From Mesorhizobium sp. B2-4-3 (GTDB taxonomy: Bacteria > Pseudomonadota > Alphaproteobacteria > Rhizobiales > Rhizobiaceae), in assembly GCF_006442815.1 (NCBI RefSeq), contig NZ_VFVL01000017.1, positions 1 through 64,000 on the forward strand: a DNA stretch of 64,000 nt. The letters are read 5' to 3'. Positions 17,384 through 28,350 of this stretch are shown one piece after another. The position numbers and the translations under genes are program-made. Each line of letters opens with the position of its first letter. Positions within the stretch are counted from its first letter, which is position 1. The notes under the pieces are model-generated. The model made no database searches, was not told where the DNA came from, and saw only the letters and a list, made by a program, of their open reading frames with translations.

Positions 17384-18607
17384 TCAGGCGCCCCCTGACG
17401 TGTTCGGTCCGATCAGGAAGCGCTCGGAGAGCGGCAGGCTGGCGCCACCCATGGCGCGTGCGTGGATGCCGACCGTTCCCTCGCGCACGACCGGCAGTTT
17501 CAGTCCTTCGGCATCGATGCGGGCGGTCGCTTCCGTGACGGCATCGACCAGCCGGCGCCGCACATCGAGCGGCATCCAGCCGTCGATAACCGCCGCTTCG
17601 AAATCGATGACCGACGAGGCAGCGACAATGGCATAGGCGAGCGCCCGCGAGGCGCTGGCGATCCACTCGTCGAGATCGGCGCCGATCTCGCCCCATTCCT
17701 GCGGCGAGGTCCACAGATAGGTGCCGTCGATGCCCTTGGCGGAGAGCGCCCTTTCCAGCATCGCGATCGAGGCGACGTCGATGAGCTGCGTCGGCTTGCC
17801 GTCCGGCCCGGGCACCGGCATCGAGCCCAGCGCGCCTGCGTTGCCGTTCGGCCCGCTATAGAGGCGGCCGTTGAGCACGATGCCGCCGCCGGCGAAGGCG
17901 CCGATGTAGAAATAGACGAAATCACGTGCTCCGCCCGCTCGTCCGAAGACGAGCTCCGCGCCGCAGGCCGAGGTCGCGTCGTTCTGCAGGTAGACGGGGA
18001 ACTCGCACTGCCCCTGGATGTCTGCGCGGATGTCGCGATGGCGCCATTCGTCCATGATCTCGCGCGGCGCGCCGGCCGTGTCTGCCCAGTTCCATAGCTC
18101 GAACGGCATGGCGATGCCGAGCCCGGCAATGCGCTTGTCCTGCGCCGGCGTCAGCTCGCCGCGCATCGTCTTGATGCCGGCGGTGACGAACTCGACGGTC
18201 TCGCGCGGTGCGGGATAACGGTAGGAATGCTGCAGCATGGCGCGCACATTGCCGAGGAAGTCTATCAGCACGAGCTCGGCCGAGCGCCGGCCGATCTTGA
18301 GGCCGATGAAAAACGCGCCTTCCGGATTGAGCGCCATCGGGATCGAAGGTTGGCCGATCTTGCCGCGCATCGGCGCCTGACGCACGAGCAGCTTGTCTTC
18401 CTCGAGCTCGCGCATGATCACCGACACTGTCTGGGCAGACAGCCCGGTCATGCGCGCGATGTCGGATTTGGCCAGGCTGCCATGCTGGCGCACCAGGGAC
18501 AGCACGAGCCGCTCATTGTGGTCGCGCATGCCGCTCTGGTTGGTGCCGCGATGCAGCCGGCTTTCCAAAGCCTCGGGCGAACCGTGCCTCGCAATGCCGG
18601 TCTCCAC
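17384..18607 (-). CDS. frcR: ROK-family transcriptional regulator of the fructose locus
   Basis: A 407-residue ROK repressor-type protein. The N-terminus has a winged helix (about residues 43-75: SLAKSDIARMTGLSAQTVSVIM); the rest is a sugar-kinase-like domain with LGIAMPFELW and YIGAFAGGGIVLNGRLYSG. The CxCGxxGC zinc motif of many ROK proteins is not visible. I chose the GTG at 18607 because GGGAGG stands 7 bases upstream; an ATG 23 codons earlier lacks such a site. It is divergent from frcBCA with a 211-base gap containing a 10-bp inverted repeat, its likely operator. The effector is presumably fructose or a phosphorylated product. Confidence 0.85.
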   Translation of the reverse strand: METGIARHGSPEALESRLHRGTNQSGMRDHNERLVLSLVRQHGSLAKSDIARMTGLSAQTVSVIMRELEEDKLLVRQAPMRGKIGQPSIPMALNPEGAFFIGLKIGRRSAELVLIDFLGNVRAMLQHSYRYPAPRETVEFVTAGIKTMRGELTPAQDKRIAGLGIAMPFELWNWADTAGAPREIMDEWRHRDIRADIQGQCEFPVYLQNDATSACGAELVFGRAGGARDFVYFYIGAFAGGGIVLNGRLYSGPNGNAGALGSMPVPGPDGKPTQLIDVASIAMLERALSAKGIDGTYLWTSPQEWGEIGADLDEWIASASRALAYAIVAASSVIDFEAAVIDGWMPLDVRRRLVDAVTEATARIDAEGLKLPVVREGTVGIHARAMGGASLPLSERFLIGPNTSGGA

Positions 18608-18670
18608 CCTGTTCCTCCCGTCTGTTTCCCCGCGATGCTTTTCGTTCAGAATGAGTGAACAGCGCAAGAG

Positions 18671-18706
18671 TGTCAATAATAAATAAGAGTGATTTAATTA
18701 TTGACA
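18671..18706. promoter_or_regulatory. Inverted repeat in the frcR-frcB divergent region, candidate ROK operator
   Basis: TGTCAATAAT (18671-18680) and ATTATTGACA (18697-18706) form a perfect 10-bp inverted repeat with 16 bases between. Each arm contains a TTGACA -35-like hexamer pointing outward to one of the divergent genes. At 17 bases' spacing the -10 candidates are weak (TCTTTT at 18724-18729 toward frcB). The AT-rich sequence stands out in a GC-rich context. Position and symmetry fit a shared operator for FrcR. Confidence 0.6.
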
Positions 18707-18818
18707 GCCGTTACGGACTGGTGTCTTTTGAGCTGGCGTCCACGCTGGGAGAAATGGTTGGATGCGCTTGAGACGCCGGGTGGCCGGCGTCCGAAACAGT
18801 TCTATTGGGAGGAAAATC

Positions 18819-19853
18819 GTGACCAAGAAATCACTGCTGAAGTCCACCGTGTTCGCGGCTGCCGGCCTGGGTCTGATGGCGTTCGCTTCGTCGGCATCGG
18901 CCGCCGGCGTCGGCGCCTGCCTGATCACCAAGACCGACACCAATCCTTTCTTTGTGAAGATGAAGGAGGGCGCGACCGCCAAGGCCAAGGAACTCGGCGT
19001 TGACCTCAAGACCTATGCTGGCAAGATCGACGGCGACAGCGAAAGCCAGGTGGCGGCAATCGAAAGCTGCATCGCCGACGGCGCCAAGGGTATCCTGATC
19101 ACGGCCTCCGACACCAAGGGCATCGTGCCGACGGTGAAGAAGGCGCGCGACGCCGGCCTGCTGGTGATCGCCCTCGACACGCCGCTCGATCCGATCGATG
19201 CCGCCGACGCCACCTTCGCCACGGACAATCTCGAAGCCGGCAAGCTGATCGGCGCCTGGGCCGCCGCCACGCTCGGCGACAAGGCCAAGGACGCCAAGAT
19301 CGGCTTCCTCGATCTGACCCCCTCGCAGCCGACCGTCGACGTGCTGCGCGACCAGGGCTTCATGATGGGCTACGGCATCGACGTGAAGGACCCCAACAAG
19401 ATCGGAGATGAAACCGATCCGCGCATCGTCGGCCATGACGTGACCAACGGCAACGAGGAGGGCGGCCGCAAGGCGATGGAGAACCTTCTGCAGAAGGACA
19501 ACACCATCAACGTCATCCACACCATCAACGAGCCGGCAGCTGTCGGCGCCTATCAGGCGCTCAAGGCCGTCGGCCTCGAGAAGCAGGTGCTGATCGTGTC
19601 GGTCGACGGCGGCTGCCCGGGCGTGAAGTCGGTCACCGAAGGCGTCATCGGCGCCACCTCGCAGCAATATCCGCTGCAGATGGCGGCGCTCGGCATCGAG
19701 GCGATCGCCGCTTTCGCCAAGGACGGCACCAAGCCGAAGCCGACCGAAGGCAAGAACTTCTTCGACACCGGCGTCAATCTCGTGACCGACAAGCCGGCCA
19801 ACGGCGTCAAGTCGATCGACACCAAGGAAGGCCTGGCCAAGTGCTGGGGCTGA
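18819..19853 (+). CDS. frcB: Periplasmic fructose-binding protein of an ABC transporter (FrcB)
   Basis: A 344-residue Peripla_BP_4 family sugar-binding protein. The first 28 residues form a Sec signal peptide (lysine-rich start, hydrophobic core, cleavage near ASSASAAG). The mature part has the family segments [37 protein letters not shown] and VDGGCPGVK. It captures the sugar in the periplasm for FrcC/FrcA. The start is the GTG at 18819, with GGGAGG seven bases upstream. The match with S. meliloti FrcB is by gene order and family; the ligand is inferred. A stem-loop follows the stop. Confidence 0.9.
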   Translation: MTKKSLLKSTVFAAAGLGLMAFASSASAAGVGACLITKTDTNPFFVKMKEGATAKAKELGVDLKTYAGKIDGDSESQVAAIESCIADGAKGILITASDTKGIVPTVKKARDAGLLVIALDTPLDPIDAADATFATDNLEAGKLIGAWAAATLGDKAKDAKIGFLDLTPSQPTVDVLRDQGFMMGYGIDVKDPNKIGDETDPRIVGHDVTNGNEEGGRKAMENLLQKDNTINVIHTINEPAAVGAYQALKAVGLEKQVLIVSVDGGCPGVKSVTEGVIGATSQQYPLQMAALGIEAIAAFAKDGTKPKPTEGKNFFDTGVNLVTDKPANGVKSIDTKEGLAKCWG

Positions 19854-19877
19854 TGCTCTGAGAGGTCCACAAACCGT

Positions 19878-19904
19878 GCGGCTGGGGGCTTGATCCCCGG
19901 CCGC
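19878..19904 (+). other. Stem-loop between frcB and frcC
   Basis: GCGGC (19878-19882) pairs with GCCGC (19900-19904) and an adjoining G run pairs with CCCC at 19895-19898, leaving a small loop. No T run follows. Such GC-rich stem-loops after a binding-protein gene often protect the 3' end of a processed mRNA and raise binding-protein output over permease; here that is inferred. Confidence 0.5.
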
Positions 19905-20015
19905 TTCGGGTGGACGATGCGCTTTCGTCAAAGCGCGAAATCCTGGCGACAAGACCGGAATAGGCGTCGACGGCGTGTGCGGCAATGAGAAGGCCGCACA
20001 CAGACGGGAGGACAT

Positions 20016-21077
20016 ATGTCTCAGATACAGGAATTCGAGAAGGTACTAACGGGAAGCGACACCAGCGTCGCCGCCTTTGACGAGCACAAATCGGCCGTCA
20101 AGCGCGCCCAGCATTTCCTGCACTCCACGCCGGCGGCGGTGCCGCTGATCGTGCTGGTTCTGTCGATCATCATCTTCGGCATCGCCATCGGCGGACGTTT
20201 CTTTTCGTCCTACACGCTGACGCTTATCCTGCAGCAGATCGCCATTGTCGGCATCCTCGGCGCCGCGCAGACACTGGTCATTCTGACCGCGGGCATCGAC
20301 CTCTCGATCGGCGTCATCATGGTGATTTCGGCCGTGATCATGGGCAATTGCGCGGTGACCTACGGGATGCCGGCCATCCTGGCCGTGGCGATAGGGCTTG
20401 CCGCCGGTGGCGCCTGCGGGCTGCTCAACGGCCTGCTTGTCGCCTACATGAAGCTGCCTCCCTTCATCGTCACGCTCGGCACCTGGAATATCGTCATGGC
20501 CACGAATTTCATCTATTCGGCCAATGAGACGATCCGCGACACCGACGTCGACGTGCAGGCGCCGTTGCTGCATCTGTTCGCGGTGAGCTTCAGGATCGGC
20601 TCGGCCGTGCTGACGCTTGGCGTCATTGCCATGGTCCTGCTGGTGGCTCTCCTGTGGTACGTGCTCAACCACACCGCATGGGGCCGGCATGTCTACGCCG
20701 TCGGCGACGATCAGGAGGCCGCGAAACTGTCGGGCATCCAGACCAAGAAGGTGCTGATGACCGTCTATGCCCTTGCCGGGCTGATCGCCGCTTTCGCTGC
20801 CTGGGTCTCGATCGGCCGTAACGGCTCGATCTCGCCGTCCGCGGCTGTCACCGACTACAATCTGCAGGCCATCACCGCGACGGTGATCGGCGGTATTTCT
20901 CTGTTCGGCGGGCGCGGCTCGATCCTCGGCACGCTGTTCGGCGCCATGATCGTCGGCGTCGTCTCGATGGGCCTCAACATGCTGGGCGCCGATCCGCAAT
21001 GGAAGGTTCTGCTCACCGGCGTGCTGATCATCGGCGCCGTGGCGATCGATCAATGGATCAGAAAGGTTTCGGCATAG
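20016..21077 (+). CDS. frcC: Fructose ABC transporter permease (FrcC)
   Basis: A 353-residue BPD_transp_2 (RbsC/AraH type) inner-membrane permease with about eight to ten hydrophobic segments. It includes the family stretch LTAGIDLSIGVIMVISAV and a cytoplasmic VGDDQEAAKLSGI (EAA-like) loop that contacts the ATPase, plus GGISLFGGRGSILGT. It starts at the ATG at 20016, with GGGAGG six bases upstream. It follows frcB after 162 bases holding a stem-loop, and ends two bases before frcA. Confidence 0.92.
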   Translation: MSQIQEFEKVLTGSDTSVAAFDEHKSAVKRAQHFLHSTPAAVPLIVLVLSIIIFGIAIGGRFFSSYTLTLILQQIAIVGILGAAQTLVILTAGIDLSIGVIMVISAVIMGNCAVTYGMPAILAVAIGLAAGGACGLLNGLLVAYMKLPPFIVTLGTWNIVMATNFIYSANETIRDTDVDVQAPLLHLFAVSFRIGSAVLTLGVIAMVLLVALLWYVLNHTAWGRHVYAVGDDQEAAKLSGIQTKKVLMTVYALAGLIAAFAAWVSIGRNGSISPSAAVTDYNLQAITATVIGGISLFGGRGSILGTLFGAMIVGVVSMGLNMLGADPQWKVLLTGVLIIGAVAIDQWIRKVSA

Positions 21078-21079
21078 TC

Positions 21080-21862
21080 ATGACCCAGGAACCCATCCTC
21101 ACTGCGCGCGGCCTGGTCAAGCGCTATGGCCGCGTCACCGCCCTCGACAACGCCGATTTCGATCTCTATCCGGGCGAAATCCTCGCCGTCATCGGCGACA
21201 ACGGCGCGGGCAAATCATCGCTCATCAAGGCGATTTCCGGTGCGGCCGTGCCCGACGAAGGTGAAATCCGGCTTGAAGGCAAACACGTTGCCTTCAAGTC
21301 GCCGATGGAGGCGCGCGAGGCCGGAATCGAGACCGTCTACCAGAACCTCGCGCTGTCGCCGGCGCTGTCGATCGCCGATAACATGTTTCTCGGCCGCGAG
21401 ATACGCAAGCCAGGTCCGCTTGGCAACTGGCTGCGCATGCTCGACCGCCCGGCAATGGAGAAGCGCGCGCGCGACAAGCTGACGGAGCTCGGCCTGATGA
21501 CCATCCAGAACATCAGCCAGGCGGTGGAAACGCTTTCGGGCGGCCAGCGCCAGGGCGTGGCGGTGGCGCGTGCTGCCGCCTTCGGCTCGAAAGTCGTGAT
21601 CATGGACGAGCCGACGGCCGCCCTTGGCGTGAAGGAAAGCCGCCGCGTGCTGGAGCTGATCCTGGACGTCAAGAAGCGCGGCCTGCCGATCGTTTTGATC
21701 TCGCACAACATGCCGCATGTCTTCGAGGTGGCGGACCGCATCCACATCCATCGGCTTGGAAGGCGTCTGTGCGTCGTCGATCCCAAGCAGATTTCCATGT
21801 CGGATGCGGTGGCGCTGATGACCGGCGCCAAGAAGCCGCCGGAGGACGCGCTGGCGGCCTGA
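21080..21862 (+). CDS. frcA: Fructose ABC transporter ATP-binding protein (FrcA)
   Basis: A 260-residue single-domain ABC ATPase. Walker A is GDNGAGKSS (residues 39-47), the signature LSGGQRQGVAVARA, and Walker B VVIMDEPTAALG, with a switch histidine in LISHNMP. Most sugar ATPases of the RbsA type have two ABC domains; this one has a single domain, as known for FrcA, and presumably works as a dimer under FrcC. The start is the ATG at 21080, two bases after the frcC stop. No clear terminator follows in the 142 bases before glgP. Confidence 0.92.
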   Translation: MTQEPILTARGLVKRYGRVTALDNADFDLYPGEILAVIGDNGAGKSSLIKAISGAAVPDEGEIRLEGKHVAFKSPMEAREAGIETVYQNLALSPALSIADNMFLGREIRKPGPLGNWLRMLDRPAMEKRARDKLTELGLMTIQNISQAVETLSGGQRQGVAVARAAAFGSKVVIMDEPTAALGVKESRRVLELILDVKKRGLPIVLISHNMPHVFEVADRIHIHRLGRRLCVVDPKQISMSDAVALMTGAKKPPEDALAA

Positions 21863-21920
21863 TCCCCACGGCATGTCCCTATTGCCGCAGGCCGGCTGAT
21901 GGGTCGATCGAGTAAATCGA

Positions 21921-21948
21921 TTGAACCTATGCTGCAATGCACTAGGAT
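21921..21948 (+). promoter_or_regulatory. Candidate promoter of the glycogen operon
   Basis: TTGAAC at 21921-21926 and TAGGAT at 21943-21948 are separated by 16 bases, about 56 bases upstream of the glgP ATG. Both boxes are four- to five-base matches to the sigma-70 consensus. The region is more AT-rich than its surroundings. Confidence 0.35.
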
Positions 21949-22004
21949 AGGCTGGGAGGAACGGCGAAAGCCGCTATGATCAGGCCAGCTGAACGAGACG
22001 CGAA

Positions 22005-24467
<2,463 letters not shown>

Positions 24468-24501
24468 TATGATTGCATGAGATCACGAACAATGTGGTGT
24501 C

Positions 24502-24550
24502 GTGCATGTCGCCCAAAAGTGCGTAGCGGTTTTGGGGCAACGACATGCAC
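24502..24550. repeat. RIME-like palindromic repeat between glgP and glgB
   Basis: GTGCATGTCG (24502-24511) and CGACATGCAC (24541-24550) form a perfect 10-bp outer stem, with CCCAAAA (24512-24518) and TTTTGGG inside it. The layout matches the element at 7334-7378. It fills nearly half of the 119-base gap. Confidence 0.75.
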
Positions 24551-24586
24551 AAAACAAAATAATTCCCGGGGAGGGAACACCGCCTG

Positions 24587-26800
24587 ATGAGGAAGCCGCG
24601 CGCGACCGCTGCGACAAGCGGGCCGGACGGACTGGCGCCAGCCGGCGATGTCGCGGCGATTGTCGCCGGAACGCATGGCGATCCTTTCTCGGTCCTGGGC
24701 GTGCAGGAAGCCGGCAAAGGCTTCGTCGCCCGCTGCTTCGTGCCCAACGCCGAAGTCGTCACCGCCTATACGCTGACCGGCAAGGAGGTCGGCGAGCTCT
24801 CCCGCCGCGACATCGCCGGCTTCTTCGAGGGCAAGGTCTCGATCCGCAAGCGCCAGCCGCTGCGCTATCACGCCAGCAACGCCGGCGGCGACTGGTGGCT
24901 GACCGATCCCTATTCCTTCGGCCCGGTGCTCGGTCCGATGGACGACTATTACATGGCCGAAGGCTCGCATCTCAGGCTCTTCGACAAGCTCGGCGCCCAC
25001 ATCGTCGAACACGAGGGCGCCACCGGCGTGCATTTCGCCGTCTGGGCGCCCAACGCCAGGCGCGTCTCCGTGGTCGGCGCCTTCAACGACTGGGACGGCC
25101 GCCGACACACCATGCGCGACCGCAAGGACACCGGCATCTGGGAATTGTTCATTCCTGATCTCGGCGCGGGCCAGCCCTACAAGTTCGAGATCATCGGGCC
25201 CGACGGCGTGCGCCTGCCGCTCAAGGCTGATCCGTTCGCCTTCGAGTCGGAACTGCGCCCGGCGACCGCCTCGGTGACGGCGCCGCCGATTGCGCATCAG
25301 TGGGGCGACGAGGCGCATCGCGGCTACTGGCGCAAGGCCGATCCCAGGCGCGAGGCGATCTCGATCTACGAGGTCCATGCCGGCTCCTGGCAACGCCGCG
25401 ACGACGGCACGTTCCTGTCCTGGGACGAGTTGGCCGCGCGGCTCATCCCATACGTGGTCGACACCGGCTTCACCCACATCGAGTTCCTGCCGATCTCGGA
25501 GCACCCTTACGATCCGTCCTGGGGCTACCAGACCACCGGCCTTTACGCGCCGTCGGCTCGCTTCGGCGACCCCGACGGCTTCGCCCGCTTCGTCGACGGG
25601 GCGCACCGCGCCGGCATCGGCGTCATTCTCGACTGGGTGCCGGCGCATTTCCCGGTCGACGAGCACGGGCTGGTGAAATTCGACGGCACCGCGCTCTACG
25701 AGCATGCCGATCCGCGCCAGGGTTTCCATCCCGACTGGAACACGGCCATCTACAATTTCGGCCGCCGCGAGGTGGTGTCGTTCCTCGTCAACAACGCGCT
25801 GTTCTGGGCCGAGAAGTACCATGTCGACGGCCTGCGCGTCGACGCGGTCGCCTCGATGCTCTACCTCGACTATTCGCGCAAGGCCGGCGAGTGGATCCCC
25901 AACGAGAAGGGCGGGCGCGAGAACCTGCAGGCTGTCTCCTTCCTGCAGAAGATGAACAAGGAGCTTTACGGCCACCACCCCGGCGTGATGACGATCGCCG
26001 AGGAATCGACCTCATGGCCGAAAGTGTCGCGTCCCGTGCATGAAGGCGGCCTCGGCTTCGGCTTCAAGTGGAACATGGGCTTCATGCACGACACGCTGGA
26101 GTATCTCTCCAAGGAGCCGATCTTCCGCAAGCACCACCACAACGACATCACCTTCGGCCTGGTCTACGCTTTCTCGGAAAATTTCGTGCTGCCGCTTTCG
26201 CATGACGAGGTCGTGCACGGCAAAGGCACGCTGCTCCACAAGATGGCGGGCGACGACTGGCAGAAATTCGCCACGCTGCGCGCCTACTACGCCTTCATGT
26301 GGGGCTATCCCGGCAAGAAGCTCCTGTTCATGGGCCAGGAATTCGCCCAGCGCCGCGAGTGGAGCGAGGAACGCGCGCTCGACTGGGACCTGCTCGAATT
26401 CGCGCCGCATCGCGGCGTCTGGCAGGCGGTGCGGGATTTGAACTACCTCTACCGTTCGCGCCCGGCGCTGCATGCGCGCGACTGCGAGCCGGAGGGCTTC
26501 TCCTGGCTGATCGTCGACGACCGCGACAATTCGGTCTTCGCCTGGCTGCGCAGCGCGCCGGACGGCAATTCGATCGCCGTCATCTCCAATTTCACGCCGG
26601 TGCCGCGCGAGAACTATCGCGTGCCGCTGCCGAAGGCGGGAAAATGGCGCGAAATCATCAATACCGATGCCGAGGTCTATGGCGGCTCCGGCATGGGCAA
26701 TCGCGGCGTGGTCGAGGCGAGCGGGGAAGGGGGAGGCATATCGGCGACGATGCTCTTGCCGCCGCTGTCGACGATCATGCTGGAATTCGTCGCGGATTGA
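24587..26800 (+). CDS. glgB: 1,4-alpha-glucan branching enzyme
   Basis: A 737-residue GH13 branching enzyme, the normal length. An N-terminal carbohydrate-binding/early-set region (FAVWAPNARRVSVVGAFNDWDGR) precedes the TIM barrel. Catalytic-site segments are GLRVDAVASMLYLDYSR (nucleophile Asp), TIAEESTSWP (acid/base Glu) and LPLSHDEVVHG. It introduces alpha-1,6 branches into growing glucan. The ATG at 24587 follows a GGGAGGGA ribosome site. It lies second in the operon, 119 bases after glgP and 63 before glgC. Confidence 0.96.
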   Translation: MRKPRATAATSGPDGLAPAGDVAAIVAGTHGDPFSVLGVQEAGKGFVARCFVPNAEVVTAYTLTGKEVGELSRRDIAGFFEGKVSIRKRQPLRYHASNAGGDWWLTDPYSFGPVLGPMDDYYMAEGSHLRLFDKLGAHIVEHEGATGVHFAVWAPNARRVSVVGAFNDWDGRRHTMRDRKDTGIWELFIPDLGAGQPYKFEIIGPDGVRLPLKADPFAFESELRPATASVTAPPIAHQWGDEAHRGYWRKADPRREAISIYEVHAGSWQRRDDGTFLSWDELAARLIPYVVDTGFTHIEFLPISEHPYDPSWGYQTTGLYAPSARFGDPDGFARFVDGAHRAGIGVILDWVPAHFPVDEHGLVKFDGTALYEHADPRQGFHPDWNTAIYNFGRREVVSFLVNNALFWAEKYHVDGLRVDAVASMLYLDYSRKAGEWIPNEKGGRENLQAVSFLQKMNKELYGHHPGVMTIAEESTSWPKVSRPVHEGGLGFGFKWNMGFMHDTLEYLSKEPIFRKHHHNDITFGLVYAFSENFVLPLSHDEVVHGKGTLLHKMAGDDWQKFATLRAYYAFMWGYPGKKLLFMGQEFAQRREWSEERALDWDLLEFAPHRGVWQAVRDLNYLYRSRPALHARDCEPEGFSWLIVDDRDNSVFAWLRSAPDGNSIAVISNFTPVPRENYRVPLPKAGKWREIINTDAEVYGGSGMGNRGVVEASGEGGGISATMLLPPLSTIMLEFVAD

Positions 26801-26863
26801 AGCAGATGATGTCTCATCCTGCTCTTGCAACGGTCCGGGCAGCTTGTTTGGGAGGGTAACAAA

Positions 26864-28132
26864 ATGGCAGAGATCAAAAGAACCCAGCCGCTGGCGCGCG
26901 ATGCCATGGCCTATGTGCTGGCCGGCGGCCGCGGCAGCCGCCTCAGGGAACTGACAGACCGGCGCGCCAAGCCCGCCGTCTATTTCGGCGGCAAGACGCG
27001 CATCATCGATTTCGCCCTCTCCAATGCGCTCAACTCCGGCATCCGCCGCCTCGGCGTCGCCACCCAGTACAAGGCGCACTCGCTGATCCGCCACCTGCAG
27101 CGCGGCTGGAACTTCCTGCGGCCCGAGCGAAACGAAAGCTTCGACATCCTGCCGGCATCGCAGCGCGTCTCGGAAACCCAGTGGTATGAAGGCACGGCCG
27201 ACGCGGTCTACCAGAACATCGACATCATCGAGGCCTACGGCCCCGAATACATGGTCATCCTGGCCGGCGACCACATCTACAAGATGGATTACGAGCTGAT
27301 GCTGCGCCAGCATGTCGACGCCGGCGCCGACGTCACCGTCGGCTGCCTGGAAGTGCCGCGCATGGAGGCGACCGGCTTCGGCGTCATGCATGTCGACAAG
27401 AAGGACAACATCATCGCCTTCGTCGAAAAGCCGGCCGATCCGCCCGGCATCCCGGACAAGCCGGAATTCGCGCTGGCCTCAATGGGCATCTACGTCTTCA
27501 AGACCAAGTTCCTGATGGAGCAGCTGCGCCGCGACGCCGCCGAGCCCGGCTCCAGCCGCGACTTCGGCAAGGACATCATCCCCTATATCGTCCAGCACGG
27601 TAAGGCGATTGCCCACCGCTTCGCAAAGTCCTGCGTGCGCTCCTCGCATGAGGCAGAACCCTATTGGCGCGACGTCGGAACGGTGGACGCCTATTGGGAA
27701 GCCAATATCGACCTCACCGACATCACGCCCGAGCTCGACCTCTACGACCGCGACTGGCCGATCTGGACCTATGCCGAATTGAAGCCGCCGGCAAAGTTCG
27801 TGCATGACGAGGACGGCCGCCGCGGCGAGGCGATCTCCTCGCTGGTCTCCGGCGATTGCATCGTCTCCGGCGCCTCGCTTCGCCGCAGCCTGATCTTCAC
27901 CGGCGCGCGCATCAATTCCTATTCCAAGCTCGAGGAGGTGGTGATGCTGCCCGACGTCCAGGTCGGCCGCAACGCGCATCTCAAGCGCGTCGTCATCGAT
28001 CACGGCGTCCAGATTCCGGAGGGACTGGTGGTGGGCGAGGACCCGGCGCTCGACGCCAAGCGTTTTCGCGTATCGGAGAAGGGCATCTGCCTGATCACGC
28101 AGGATATGATCAACAAGTTGTCGACCCCGTAG
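26864..28132 (+). CDS. glgC: Glucose-1-phosphate adenylyltransferase (ADP-glucose pyrophosphorylase)
   Basis: A 422-residue protein with the nucleotidyltransferase signature [21 protein letters not shown] near the N-terminus and the FVEKPADPP substrate segment, and C-terminal beta-helix hexapeptide repeats. It makes ADP-glucose, the committed step of glycogen synthesis. I chose the ATG at 26864, with GGGAGGG seven bases upstream; a start at 26825 adds 13 unsupported residues. The last codons and the stop are part of the degenerate repeat block that begins at 28108, so the C-terminal INKLSTP is repeat-encoded. Confidence 0.96.
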   Translation: MAEIKRTQPLARDAMAYVLAGGRGSRLRELTDRRAKPAVYFGGKTRIIDFALSNALNSGIRRLGVATQYKAHSLIRHLQRGWNFLRPERNESFDILPASQRVSETQWYEGTADAVYQNIDIIEAYGPEYMVILAGDHIYKMDYELMLRQHVDAGADVTVGCLEVPRMEATGFGVMHVDKKDNIIAFVEKPADPPGIPDKPEFALASMGIYVFKTKFLMEQLRRDAAEPGSSRDFGKDIIPYIVQHGKAIAHRFAKSCVRSSHEAEPYWRDVGTVDAYWEANIDLTDITPELDLYDRDWPIWTYAELKPPAKFVHDEDGRRGEAISSLVSGDCIVSGASLRRSLIFTGARINSYSKLEEVVMLPDVQVGRNAHLKRVVIDHGVQIPEGLVVGEDPALDAKRFRVSEKGICLITQDMINKLSTP

Positions 28133-28332
28133 GGTCGATCAACAAGCTGTCTACCTGATAAGGTTGATCAGCCTGTCAACCTGATAAGGTTGATCAGCCG
28201 TCGTCCTAGTAGGGTCGATCGGCAAGCTGTCGGGTCGATCGGCAAGCTGTCGGGTCGATCAGCAAGCTGACGGGGTCGATCAGCAAGCTGACGACTGGAT
28301 CAACAGATTGTCACTTTGACCTGTCACGTTGA
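28108..28332 (+). repeat. Degenerate tandem repeats anchored on GATC between glgC and glgA
   Basis: About nine units each begin GATC(A/G): 28108, 28137, 28166, 28192, 28217, 28237, 28257, 28278 and 28298. The first four are 25-29 bases and the next four 20-21 bases, sharing a GCAAGCTG-type core; units 5 and 6 are identical. Internal hairpins occur: TCGACCC (28121-28127) with GGGTCGA (28132-28138) spans the glgC stop, and AGGTTGA (28161-28167) pairs with TCAACCT (28176-28182). The block occupies the whole glgC-glgA gap up to just before the glgA start. There are no spacers as in CRISPR. Function unknown. Confidence 0.85.
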
Positions 28333-28350
28333 GATCGGAATGTGGAGCGC

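Noticed and set aside
28108..28332. CRISPR array between glgC and glgA
   Set aside because: The repeats are contiguous, degenerate and of changing length, without unique spacers and without cas genes nearby.
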